Shown: positions 16,037 to 24,082 of the stretch, one piece after another
Layout of the letters: each line of letters begins with the position of its first letter
Position numbering within the stretch: the stretch's first letter is position 1
NCBI GenBank assembly: GCA_002315715.1
Contig: DCHY01000013.1
Span: 6,049 to 46,568, forward strand
Direction: 5' to 3'
Length of the DNA stretch: 40,520 nucleotides
From: Clostridiales bacterium UBA1740
Lineage (GTDB): Bacteria > Bacillota > Clostridia > Oscillospirales > CAG-272
Notes under the pieces: generated by a model
What the model was told of the DNA's origin: nothing
Database searches by the model: none
Seen by the model: only the letters and a program-made list of their open reading frames with translations
Position numbers and translations under genes: made by a program

Positions 16037-17869
16037 ATGTTGGATTTTACGAAAGAAGATTTTTTAACCTGTCTCAAGAACGGCGAACGCCATTTTGAAC
16101 AGTATTCCGAAGAACAGAAAAAGTGCGGAAGAGAAAATCCCGACCTGAAAAAGATGAGAGAGGATTTGTTCGCTTTTGCGCAGGCGGAAAAAGATAAGTA
16201 CGTCGTCGCCCCCACTTTCACGGATTTCATTCGTTTCGACACCGACGGCGACCGCGACGCCTTCGAATACGGGGAAGTCAGCGGCTATTTTCTGCCCCGT
16301 CACCGCATGACGGCGTTTTTCCTCATGGTTTGGCTCTTTGAAAAAGAGGAGTATCTTCAGCCGCTTATCAACACCATGTGGGCGATTCTCAACGAGTATT
16401 CTTGGGCACTTCCCGCACATATGTACGGCAAATCTTTGACGCGTCTTGAAACCGACGGCTACACTGTGGATCTCTTTGCCGCGCAGACGGCGGGGGATTT
16501 GGCGGAAGTGGTATACATTCTCGGCGATAAACTGCCCTATATTCTCAAAGCCCGTGTCAAACACTGTATCCAAGAGCGCATTTTCGACGCCGTTTACGCC
16601 GAGGGCGTGCGTGATTTCTGGTGGAAACGCACCAAATGTAACTGGGCGGCGGTTTGCGCCGGCTCGATCGGCATGGCGGCGATGTATCTCGAAGATGACG
16701 ACGAGAAACTTTGCGACCTCGTATATCCTCTTTTTGATACCATGAAATGGTTTTTGCGCGGCTACACCGACGACGGCGTATGCGCCGAAGGCATGGATTA
16801 TTGGATGTACGGTTTCGGCTATTACATGTTCTTTGCCGACGTTCTCAAGCGCCGCACGGCGGGCGCCGTTGACCTCTTTGACGACGAAAAAGTCAAGAAA
16901 ATTTCGGCATTTCCCGCCTCCTGCCTGTTCGGACGCGGTCTTTGCTTGCCGTTCTCGGACAGCGACGGGGTGATTCATTTGCGCCGCTCTATGGTCAATT
17001 ACATTGCCGAGCGGTATCCCGATTTGCCTAAAATCGAAGACGATGCTATCAATCACAACTTCTGCGCGAGAGGTGCCGAGCGTTTTCCCGACGCCGTGCG
17101 CAACTTCCTTTGGTCTAACGTCTCTTTCCCGAAAGAAATGAATATCAAGGGTACCTGCTACCCCTATGCCGCCGCCTCTTGGTACATTGCGACCTCCGAG
17201 AGCGGTACCACCGTCATGGCGAAAATGGGCAACAACGACGAGTCGCATAACCACGACGACGTCGGACAGTTCGCCGTTTGTAAAAACGGCACGCCGCTTT
17301 TCTGGGATTCGGGTTGCGGCAACTATTCCAAACAGTATTTCGGCAAAGAACGCTACGAATACGTCGAGTGTTCTTCTCGCGGACACAGCGTGCCGATGAT
17401 TGATAATCAACTGCAAAAGCACGGCAAAAAGAAAGTCGACGACAAAGACGTCGCTTATGCCGCCCGCGACGTAAAAGTCACGGAAAACGGCATTTTTGGT
17501 GACATAGCGCCGGTTTACGACCTTCCTTACTGTGAAAAAATCCTCCGCGATTTGCACTTCGACCGTCAAAACGGCGTTGTCACGTTGCAGGATGCTTATT
17601 CTTTCACCAAAGAAAAAACCGTCGTCAAAGAGCGCTTCGTTTCGGTCAGTGAGCCGAAAATCGAAGGTTCCGTTGCCGTACTCGAAAAAGACGGCGTTGG
17701 CGTTACGCTTTCCGACAACCTCGGTACCGTTCCGACGGTTTCCCGCGAGCGCCGCGTTTCGGTCTGGGGACAGGAACCGGACGGCAGTTACGTGTACTTC
17801 ACCGATTTTGAGTATGAAGCCGCACGGGATTTTGCGGTTACCTTTACGGTAGAGGAGAAAACGGTATGA
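16037..17869 (+). CDS. Heparinase II/III-like protein, copy 2
   Basis: 610 residues, a close tandem paralogue of the preceding gene. It has the same architecture and register: APTFTDFIRFDTDGDRD near 60, NTMWAILNEYSWALPAHM at 112-129, KCNWAAVCAGS near 200, EGMDYWMYGF near 252, SHNHDDVGQF near 410, ECSSRGHSVPM near 445. No signal peptide. GAGG lies 5 bases before ATG 16037. The duplication has diverged throughout, with no identical stretch at DNA level suggestive of a recent event. Both copies keep the His and Tyr motifs, so both could be active, perhaps on different substrates. Its stop overlaps the ruvX start (ATGA). Confidence 0.8.
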   Translation: MLDFTKEDFLTCLKNGERHFEQYSEEQKKCGRENPDLKKMREDLFAFAQAEKDKYVVAPTFTDFIRFDTDGDRDAFEYGEVSGYFLPRHRMTAFFLMVWLFEKEEYLQPLINTMWAILNEYSWALPAHMYGKSLTRLETDGYTVDLFAAQTAGDLAEVVYILGDKLPYILKARVKHCIQERIFDAVYAEGVRDFWWKRTKCNWAAVCAGSIGMAAMYLEDDDEKLCDLVYPLFDTMKWFLRGYTDDGVCAEGMDYWMYGFGYYMFFADVLKRRTAGAVDLFDDEKVKKISAFPASCLFGRGLCLPFSDSDGVIHLRRSMVNYIAERYPDLPKIEDDAINHNFCARGAERFPDAVRNFLWSNVSFPKEMNIKGTCYPYAAASWYIATSESGTTVMAKMGNNDESHNHDDVGQFAVCKNGTPLFWDSGCGNYSKQYFGKERYEYVECSSRGHSVPMIDNQLQKHGKKKVDDKDVAYAARDVKVTENGIFGDIAPVYDLPYCEKILRDLHFDRQNGVVTLQDAYSFTKEKTVVKERFVSVSEPKIEGSVAVLEKDGVGVTLSDNLGTVPTVSRERRVSVWGQEPDGSYVYFTDFEYEAARDFAVTFTVEEKTV

Positions 17870-18300
17870 GCACGCACGGAAAGTATCTTGCCGTCGATTA
17901 CGGAGACGTGAGAACCGGCCTTGCCGAGTGTGATATCTCGGGCATGCTTGCGACGGGTATCGCCACCGTCAAACCCGGCGGCATGAAAAATACCGCCGTC
18001 CTCGTTGCCAACGAGGCAAAGACGCGCGGTTGCGTGAAAATCGTCGTCGGCCTCCCGAAAAACATGGACGGTTCGGAGGGTCCGCGCGCCGAAACCGTCA
18101 AGGCGTTTATCGAACTTTTGAAGGGGGAGTGCGATATTCCCGTCGTCACCTACGACGAGAGAATGACCACCATGGTGGCGTACCGCTACCTCGGCGCTAC
18201 CGAAACGTTCGGTAAAAAACGCAAGGACAGTGTCGACACGCTGTCGGCGGAAATCATTCTGCAAGACTATTTAGACTTTGAAAAGAGAGCACAAAAATGA
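17866..18300 (+). CDS. ruvX: YqgF/RuvX-family putative Holliday junction resolvase
   Basis: 144 aa RNase H-like fold protein, normal length. N-terminal LAVDYGDVRTGLA with catalytic Asp11, central IVVGLPKNMDGSEGPRAETVKAF, YDERMTT block, and C-terminal KKRKDSVDTLSAEIILQDYLD with the last acidic residues. Family roles are pre-16S rRNA 5' end processing and possibly Holliday junction cleavage. Start ATG 17866 has GGAG 8 bases upstream and overlaps the heparinase-like stop. It also overlaps the next gene by ATGA, so it is sandwiched in a carbohydrate-type operon. Confidence 0.92.
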   Translation: MSTHGKYLAVDYGDVRTGLAECDISGMLATGIATVKPGGMKNTAVLVANEAKTRGCVKIVVGLPKNMDGSEGPRAETVKAFIELLKGECDIPVVTYDERMTTMVAYRYLGATETFGKKRKDSVDTLSAEIILQDYLDFEKRAQK

Positions 18301-19373
18301 ACACAAAAGTTAGCAATTTCTTTGAAAAATGCAAATCTTTTGCGAATAGAAAGGGCGTCACCCTTTCGCCAAAGGCGTATTTCATTGATGCGATGAGCAG
18401 TATGGCGCTCGGTCTTTTCGCTTCGCTTCTCATGGGAACCATCTTCGGCACGCTTGCCAAATATACGGCTTGGGCGCCGCTTGGAGACATGAGCAGTTTT
18501 GCCTCAAATGCGACGGGCGCCGTTCTCGGCATCGCGATTGCCTACGCCTTAAAAGCACCGCCCCTCGTTCTTTTCTCGGCGGGTGCCGTCGGACTTTGCG
18601 CCAACAATTTGGGTACTCTTATCGGGGATGGTGCCAAACCCTGGACGGCAGGACCTCTCGGCGTTTTCATTTGTGCCATCGTCGCCGTGGAAATCGGCAA
18701 ACTCGTCTCCAAGGAAACCAAGGTCGATATTCTCGTTACCCCCGTCGTCACCATCGGCGTCGGCGTTCTTTTGGCGGAGGGCATTTGCGGTCCTAGCGCC
18801 TACCTTCTTTATTATCTCGGCGAATTTATCAAAATCTCCACCGAAACTTTGCCTTTCTTTATGGGCATCATCATTTCGGTCGTCGTCGGTATCATTTTGA
18901 CGCTTCCCATCAGTTCCGCCGCCATCTGCGCGATGATCGGTATCACCGGCATTGCCGGCGGTGCCGCCGTGGCAGGTTGCTGTGCCCAAATGGTGGGCTT
19001 TGCCGTCATTTCCTTCCGTGAAAACAAATGGGAGGGACTCGTGGCACAGGGGCTCGGCACCTCGATGCTCCAAATGGGCAATATCGAGAAGAATCCGAAA
19101 ATCTGGATGGCTCCGACGCTTGCCGCCGCCGTTACCGGTCCTATTTCCACTTGTCTTTTCAAACTCACCTGTTCCGGCGTTTCCGCCGGCATGGGTACCT
19201 GCGGTCTTGTCGGGCCGCTTGCCGTTTTGTCGGAAATGAATTTTTCCGCTGTCTCGATTTTCGGCGTGCTTCTCGTTTGTATCGTTTTACCTGCCGTTTT
19301 ATCTCTCGCCTTTGATTTTGTCTTTCGCAAAATCGGTTGGGTCAAAGACGGCGACATGAAACTTTCTTTGTGA
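18297..19373 (+). CDS. PTS EIIC_2-family membrane protein
   Basis: 358 aa polytopic protein with about nine to ten hydrophobic segments. Recognisable pieces include SPKAYFIDAMSSMALGLFASLLMGTIFGTL near 25-52, GDGAKPWTAGPLGVFICAIVAVEIGKLVSKETKVDILVTP near 110-150, and LPISSAAICAMIGITGIAGGAAVAGCCAQMVGFAV near 205-240. These fit the PTS_EIIC_2 family, a lineage related to PTS sugar permeases but lacking an attached EIIB or EIIA. No other PTS component is encoded nearby, so phosphotransfer is doubtful. ATG 18297 overlaps the ruvX stop. Confidence 0.8.
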   Translation: MNTKVSNFFEKCKSFANRKGVTLSPKAYFIDAMSSMALGLFASLLMGTIFGTLAKYTAWAPLGDMSSFASNATGAVLGIAIAYALKAPPLVLFSAGAVGLCANNLGTLIGDGAKPWTAGPLGVFICAIVAVEIGKLVSKETKVDILVTPVVTIGVGVLLAEGICGPSAYLLYYLGEFIKISTETLPFFMGIIISVVVGIILTLPISSAAICAMIGITGIAGGAAVAGCCAQMVGFAVISFRENKWEGLVAQGLGTSMLQMGNIEKNPKIWMAPTLAAAVTGPISTCLFKLTCSGVSAGMGTCGLVGPLAVLSEMNFSAVSIFGVLLVCIVLPAVLSLAFDFVFRKIGWVKDGDMKLSL

Positions 19374-19380
19374 GGAAAAT

Positions 19381-20817
19381 ATGAATAACACACTCCTTTG
19401 CGACTTTTATGAATTGACCATGGCAAACGGATATTTTGAACTCGGCAAAGGCAACGAGATTGCCTATTTCGACGTGTTCTTCCGTACCATTCCCGACGGC
19501 GGCGGATTTGCCATCGCGGCAGGCCTTGAGCAGGTCATCGACTACATCGAAAATCTCCATTTCTCGGACGACGATATCGCCTTTTTGCGTGAAAAGAACA
19601 TCTTTTCCGAGGGATTTCTTTCCTATCTCAAAACTTTCCGCTTTACGGGTGACATCTACGCCGTTCCCGAGGGAACGCCGATTTTCCCCGGCGAGCCGAT
19701 TTTGACGGTCAGAGCACCGTCCATGGAAGCACAGTTTATCGAAACGTTCGTGCTCTTGGCACTCAACCATCAGTCTTTGATTGCCACCAAAGCCAACCGC
19801 ATCGTCCGAGCCGCACAGGGAAGACCCGTGGCGGAATTCGGTTCCCGCCGTGCACAGGGTGCCGACGGTGCCATTCTCGGTGCACGTGCCGCCTATATCG
19901 GCGGTTGTGCCGCGACGGCTTGTACCATTTCCGACCGCAAATACGCTATTCCCGCGACGGGCACCATGGCGCATTCTTGGGTGCAGATGTTCGACGACGA
20001 ATACGACGCCTTCGTTTCCTATTGCAAAACCTACCCCCACGGTGCGACGCTTCTCGTGGACACCTACGACGTTTTGCGCAGCGGCGTGCCCAACGCCATT
20101 CGCGCTTTCCGCGACGTTCTTGTGCCGTTGGGTATTGAAAATTGCGGCATCCGCATCGACTCCGGTGACATCACCTACCTCACGAAAAAGGCGCGAAAAA
20201 TGCTTGACGAAGCGGGCTTTCCGCAGTGTAAAATCGTCATTTCCAACTCTCTTGACGAAAACATCATCCGCGACATCATTTTGCAGGGTGCCAAGGTGGA
20301 TTCCTTCGGCGTCGGCGAACGATTGATCACGGCAAAATCCGATCCCGTCTTCGGCGGTGTTTATAAACTCGTCGCCAAGGAAGAAAACGGAGAAATCCAA
20401 CCGAAAATCAAAATTTCCGAAAATCCCGAGAAAATCACCAATCCTCATTTCAAAAAGGTTTACCGCATTTTCGACAACGAAACGGGAACCGCAACGGCAG
20501 ACCTCATGTGTGTGTACGATGAAGTTATCGACGAGACACAACCGCTCGAACTTTTTGACCCCGTAGCCACCTGGAAACGCAAAGTTTGCGAAAACTACAC
20601 CGCGAAAGAACTTCTCGTTCCGATTTTCAAAGGCGGAAAATGCGTATATAAATCTCCCGATATTGAACAAATCAAGGCGTATGCCAAGTCTCAGATCATG
20701 ACGCTTTGGGACGAAGTCAAACGTTTCGAGAACCCGCACCGCTATTACGTGGACCTCTCCGAAAAACTTTGGAAAATCAAGCAGGACCTCTTGAATCAAG
20801 GCGGTAAAAACGCATAA
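19381..20817 (+). CDS. pncB: Nicotinate phosphoribosyltransferase
   Basis: 478 aa. Makes nicotinate mononucleotide from nicotinate, PRPP and ATP in NAD salvage. Visible motifs: LLCDFYELTMANGYF at the N-terminus, EFGSRRAQGADGA near 155, GTMAHSW near 195 with the His phosphorylated in the family, GIRIDSGD near 255, and SFGVGERLITAKSDPVFGGVYKLV near 305-330. Full length for the class. GAGGAAAAT precedes ATG 19381. Last gene of the 14204 operon, followed by a hairpin terminator. Confidence 0.95.
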   Translation: MNNTLLCDFYELTMANGYFELGKGNEIAYFDVFFRTIPDGGGFAIAAGLEQVIDYIENLHFSDDDIAFLREKNIFSEGFLSYLKTFRFTGDIYAVPEGTPIFPGEPILTVRAPSMEAQFIETFVLLALNHQSLIATKANRIVRAAQGRPVAEFGSRRAQGADGAILGARAAYIGGCAATACTISDRKYAIPATGTMAHSWVQMFDDEYDAFVSYCKTYPHGATLLVDTYDVLRSGVPNAIRAFRDVLVPLGIENCGIRIDSGDITYLTKKARKMLDEAGFPQCKIVISNSLDENIIRDIILQGAKVDSFGVGERLITAKSDPVFGGVYKLVAKEENGEIQPKIKISENPEKITNPHFKKVYRIFDNETGTATADLMCVYDEVIDETQPLELFDPVATWKRKVCENYTAKELLVPIFKGGKCVYKSPDIEQIKAYAKSQIMTLWDEVKRFENPHRYYVDLSEKLWKIKQDLLNQGGKNA

Positions 20818-20822
20818 TCCGG

Positions 20823-20858
20823 AAAACACCTCGCATAGAGTATGGCGAGGTGTTTTTT
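20823..20858 (+). terminator. Intrinsic terminator after pncB that also contains the next gene's ribosome site
   Basis: AACACCTCGC (20825-20834), 10-base loop, GCGAGGTGTT (20845-20854), then T-run to 20858. The GAGG in the 3' arm is the only Shine-Dalgarno candidate for ATG 20860, so folding would both terminate and hide it. Confidence 0.75.
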
Positions 20859-20859
20859 G

Positions 20860-21321
20860 ATGAAAAAACGGTTGTTTCTATTTCTGTCACTGTGTCTTTT
20901 TGCGGTATCCTGCGGCAAAGAGGCATCGACCGCCCAAAAAATGTCCCGTTTTGCCGCTTCTTACGGAAAAGTCGGGTGCGTGTATTCCTTGGCGGCAAAA
21001 GAGGGGGAGGACGGGTACGTCGGGGAAGATTTCTTCGTAGCACTGTACGGCAAACGCCCACAGGGGCTCTCGGACTTTGCGGTGTTCCTCGGCGAAGAAT
21101 TAGCGTGTATCGAGGAATGCGGGGCGCTCAAAGGAGAAACAAACCATGACGCCTTGACTCTGTATGAAGTGGCACAAGGGCGCGTTTTGTTTCTTCTTTC
21201 TTACCAAACGGAGGACGGGTGCAAAGAAGAATCGTTTCTTTGTCAGTACGGTAAAACCGTCGTCTACGGCGTCTTTTCCGACGGAGAACGGGCAAAAACG
21301 CTTCTCGACGCCATCTTTTGA
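20860..21321 (+). CDS. Putative lipoprotein, possibly DUF4358-like
   Basis: 153 aa with a lipoprotein signal (MKKRLFLFLSLCLFAVSC, Cys at residue 18). The mature part, with a conserved-looking middle (DFAVFLGEELACIEECGALKG) and a C-terminal YGKTVVYGVFSDGERAKTLLDAIF, resembles DUF4358 lipoproteins in layout; this is tentative. An earlier in-frame ATG at 20842 sits inside the terminator loop and would spoil the signal peptide, so ATG 20860 was chosen. Upstream of the sporulation gene spoIVB by 82 bases. No separate promoter was found. Confidence 0.7.
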   Translation: MKKRLFLFLSLCLFAVSCGKEASTAQKMSRFAASYGKVGCVYSLAAKEGEDGYVGEDFFVALYGKRPQGLSDFAVFLGEELACIEECGALKGETNHDALTLYEVAQGRVLFLLSYQTEDGCKEESFLCQYGKTVVYGVFSDGERAKTLLDAIF

Positions 21322-21338
21322 CAGTCAATTTTTGCTAA

Positions 21339-21367
21339 TGATAATTTGACGCTTTCGGGAAACACTT
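21339..21367 (+). promoter_or_regulatory. Candidate sigma-F promoter of spoIVB
   Basis: GGAAACACTT (21358-21367) matches the sigma-F -10 consensus GGNRANANTW throughout. The -35 is weak: TGATA at 21339-21343, 14 bases upstream. Forespore expression of spoIVB is established in Bacillus and Clostridium. Confidence 0.35.
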
Positions 21368-21403
21368 TCTTTGTGGCATATTCGCCCCTTGAAAGGATTC
21401 CCG

Positions 21404-22516
21404 ATGAAAAGAAAATATAAAAAACTGAGCGCACTATTCCTCATATTGCTTCTTCTTTCTTTTTCGGTCGCCGACGTCACGGCGCATGCCGAAGAGGACG
21501 CCGTGCCGGTTCTTTCCGAGGACGTCGCCGTCGGTTCGCGTTTTTTGGAACTGCTCTTCGGTGAGGAAGAAACGGTAAAAGAGCCGAGCGAAGAACGTCT
21601 TTTGATTCCGGGCGGTGACGTATTCGGTGTCAAAATCGAGAGCCATTCCGTTCATATTGCCGACAATAAAGAGGCCTTGGAGATGGACCCGTCCTTTCCG
21701 CTTGCGGTAGGCGATATCATCGTCAGAATCGACGGTGAGGGGGTTTTTACCGCCAAACAAGTTAAAGAATGCATTAAAAACGGCAGAAATCCGCTGCCCA
21801 TCACGGTGGAGCGCGACGGCAAAGAATATACTTTTGACGTTCCTCTCTTTGGTGAGGCGGGCAACTATAAAATCGGGCTGACTTTGCGTGACGGCGCCGC
21901 CGGCATCGGCACTTTGACTTTTATTGACGCGCGGACCGGTGCGTTCGGCGGACTCGGACACGCCATCTCGGATCCCGAAAGCGGCGAGCCGCTTCCCATG
22001 ACGGTGGGAGAGGTGACAAACGTCACCCTCGGCGGCGTGAAAAAGGGAGAAGCGGGGAACCCCGGGGAACTTCACGGCGTTTTGAAAAACGAAACGGTAG
22101 GCACGCTCTTCAGCAACGACGAGCGCGGCGTGTTCGGACAACTCTTCTCCGTCAAAAACTTCGGCGAGGGCGTCCCGGTCGGCAGCAAGGAAGAACTCAA
22201 AGAGGGCGAGGCAACCATTTTGTCCACCGTCAAAAACGGGGAAAAGGCGGCGTACACCGTAAACATCTCGGATATTCATACCGACGAAAAAGGGTCGCGC
22301 TGCTTTACCGTCACCGTGACGGATAAGATGCTCTTATCTCTGACGGGCGGTATCGTTCGCGGTATGTCCGGCTCTCCCGTTTTGCAGGACGGAAAACTCG
22401 TCGGCGCCGTTACGCACGTATTGATTTCCGATCCGAAAACGGGATACGGTATCTTCATCGAGAACATGCTCGACGCTTTGAAAGAATCCAATGGGCAACA
22501 GACAAACGCGGCGTAA
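21404..22516 (+). CDS. spoIVB: SpoIVB signalling peptidase
   Basis: Serine peptidase (family S55) secreted from the forespore into the intermembrane space, where it triggers processing of pro-sigma-K in the mother cell. 370 aa: N-terminal membrane anchor (9-27), PDZ domain (about 75-150), and catalytic domain with His186 in FGGLGHAISDPESG and nucleophile Ser322 in GMSGSPV, followed by KLVGAVTHVLISDPKTGYGIF. A candidate third triad residue is Asp307. ATG 21404 has AAAGGA 7 bases upstream. Unlike many Clostridia and Bacilli, spo0A does not follow; a strong terminator and a flippase gene do. Confidence 0.95.
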   Translation: MKRKYKKLSALFLILLLLSFSVADVTAHAEEDAVPVLSEDVAVGSRFLELLFGEEETVKEPSEERLLIPGGDVFGVKIESHSVHIADNKEALEMDPSFPLAVGDIIVRIDGEGVFTAKQVKECIKNGRNPLPITVERDGKEYTFDVPLFGEAGNYKIGLTLRDGAAGIGTLTFIDARTGAFGGLGHAISDPESGEPLPMTVGEVTNVTLGGVKKGEAGNPGELHGVLKNETVGTLFSNDERGVFGQLFSVKNFGEGVPVGSKEELKEGEATILSTVKNGEKAAYTVNISDIHTDEKGSRCFTVTVTDKMLLSLTGGIVRGMSGSPVLQDGKLVGAVTHVLISDPKTGYGIFIENMLDALKESNGQQTNAA

Positions 22517-22520
22517 ATAT

Positions 22521-22556
22521 AGCCTTTTGCAAACAATTATTTGCAAAAGGCTTTTT
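22521..22556 (+). terminator. Intrinsic terminator after spoIVB
   Basis: Perfect 13-bp stem AGCCTTTTGCAAA (22521-22533), loop CAATTA, TTTGCAAAAGGCT (22540-22552), then a T-run. Confidence 0.85.
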
Positions 22557-22605
22557 GTATAGAGAAAAAAGAAAAAAGACATACTAACTCAAAAACGGAG
22601 TCGGT

Positions 22606-24042
22606 ATGTTACTTTCTTTCAAAAATCAACTGAAAAAATGGAAAAACTCCTTGCGTCAGCCGGTCTTGGCGTCCTTGGGTTTTACCGCCGTATCGCTCGT
22701 TTGCAAACTCCTTCTCGTCGTTTTCACCCCGATATTCACAAGGCTGCTGACACCCTCCGAGTACGGCGTGTATACGCTGTTTTCTTCCTTCGTCGGTGTG
22801 TTCTTCATCGTTTGCACCCTCGATTTGACGGGCGGGGCGCTGTACCGCGGACTGCTTATTTGGGGACGGGAAAACGCCTACTCCTTTTTGTATGCGGCGG
22901 CGCTTTTGCTTTTGCTTCCCATCATGTTGGCTTTTACCGTTTTCTTGTTTTTTTCGGATGCGATATCCTCTTTTTTGTCTCTTCCCACGCCGCTTGTCTA
23001 TTTCCTTTTTGCAGAAATTCTCGGTGACGCGCTCTTGTCGGTTTCTTCGGCTTACTGTCGATATTACAGTTATCCTCTGCGATATGCCGTGACCACCCTC
23101 GCTTTTACGTTTTTTTCTTTGATTTTTACACTTGTCCTCATTTTGGCGACGCCATTCAGGTCGGAAGCGCGTGTCGTAGCGACGGCTTCCGTGTCGCTTG
23201 CCGTCGGTATTCTTGCTCTTTTTACCCTTCTCAAAGGTCGAAAAAAAGAATTTTCTTTTGACGTTTGGCGATTCCTTTGTCGCTGTGCTTTGCCGCTGTT
23301 TCCTCACGCCTTGTGCCTTTGCCTATTGACCAATCTCGGGCGCCTCTCGGTCGGAAGGCTCCTCGGGACGGGCATGCTTTCGTCGTTCGGTCTTTCTATG
23401 AGCATCGGCATGGCGCCTTGCTTTTTGACGGTTGGGATTCAGTCGGCGTACGCGCCTTGGCTTTTGCGCAAAACCGCCGCCGGCAAGCATAAAGAGATAG
23501 CCGCCCTGACGGGCGCTCTTGCATTTTTCATCGGGACGGTCTGCCTGTCCGTCAGCTTGGCGGCGCCGGAAATCTTGGCGTTTTTAGCCCCCGAAAGTTA
23601 CCGAGACTCGCTTTATGCCGTCGGGATAGTATCCCTTGGCGTTCTTCCGCTTTTTCTCTTCAACGTCTTCGTCGGCATCGAGTTGTGCGACGAAAGGACT
23701 TGGCGCCTCAGTGCCGCCACTTTACCGATAACCGTACTGTTCGTAATCGGATTTCTTTGTTTTGTACCAAAATACGGAGTTTTAGCGGCAACTGTTCTGA
23801 CGCCGTTTTCTTACCTTTCTTTGGCATTGTCACACGCTCTTCTTTTGAAGTTGACCAAGAGAAAAACGCTTTTGCCGTTTGCTCGCCTTTTCCTTTGCTA
23901 TCTTGTTTTTTGTGCCGCGACGCTCGGTGCGCCCCTCTTATACGAGTTGCCGCTTCTTCGTTATCTTCTCATCTTTTTGTTTATGGCGGCGTCGTTTTTC
24001 GTCCTTTGGTTGCAAAAGGACAAACTGCTTGAACCGAAATAA
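22606..24042 (+). CDS. Polysaccharide biosynthesis flippase (Wzx/MurJ-like)
   Basis: 478 aa with about 12-14 hydrophobic segments, no signal peptide. The N-terminus (SLVCKLLLVVFTPIFTRLLTPSEYGVYTLFSSFVGVFFIV) is the classical start of the Polysacc_synt (oligosaccharide flippase) family, with the TRLLTPSEYGVY motif. It would move lipid-linked glycans across the membrane for capsule, wall or spore-coat polysaccharide. No glycosyltransferase lies nearby, so the substrate cannot be guessed. GGAG lies 5 bases before ATG 22606. It sits between two terminators; no convincing promoter was found in the 50 bases after the spoIVB terminator. Confidence 0.88.
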   Translation: MLLSFKNQLKKWKNSLRQPVLASLGFTAVSLVCKLLLVVFTPIFTRLLTPSEYGVYTLFSSFVGVFFIVCTLDLTGGALYRGLLIWGRENAYSFLYAAALLLLLPIMLAFTVFLFFSDAISSFLSLPTPLVYFLFAEILGDALLSVSSAYCRYYSYPLRYAVTTLAFTFFSLIFTLVLILATPFRSEARVVATASVSLAVGILALFTLLKGRKKEFSFDVWRFLCRCALPLFPHALCLCLLTNLGRLSVGRLLGTGMLSSFGLSMSIGMAPCFLTVGIQSAYAPWLLRKTAAGKHKEIAALTGALAFFIGTVCLSVSLAAPEILAFLAPESYRDSLYAVGIVSLGVLPLFLFNVFVGIELCDERTWRLSAATLPITVLFVIGFLCFVPKYGVLAATVLTPFSYLSLALSHALLLKLTKRKTLLPFARLFLCYLVFCAATLGAPLLYELPLLRYLLIFLFMAASFFVLWLQKDKLLEPK

Positions 24043-24074
24043 AAAAACACCGTCCGCGTGGGGACGGTGTTTTC
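24041..24074. terminator. Bidirectional intrinsic terminator
   Basis: AACACCGTCC (24046-24055), 6-base loop, GGACGGTGTT (24062-24071), with a 7-A run on the left and T-rich right side. Separates the flippase gene from the convergent phosphoribosyltransferase gene. Confidence 0.8.
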
Positions 24075-24082
24075 GTTTTCGG

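Noticed and set aside
16064..17569. Long antisense open frame (501 codons) opposite heparinase-like copy 2; similar long antisense frames at 7222-8541, 19342-20829, 25784-27307, 30963-32231 and 36204-37622.
   Set aside because: Each lies wholly opposite a conserved gene and its translation resembles no family. They arise because TTA, CTA and TCA codons are rare in the sense genes, leaving few antisense stops.
18297..19373. A functional sugar PTS.
   Set aside because: No EIIA, EIIB, HPr or EI gene is nearby and the protein is a lone EIIC_2-type membrane domain.
20842..20859. Earlier ATG at 20842 for the lipoprotein.
   Set aside because: It lies in the hairpin loop, lacks a ribosome site, and adds MARCFL before a proper lipoprotein signal.
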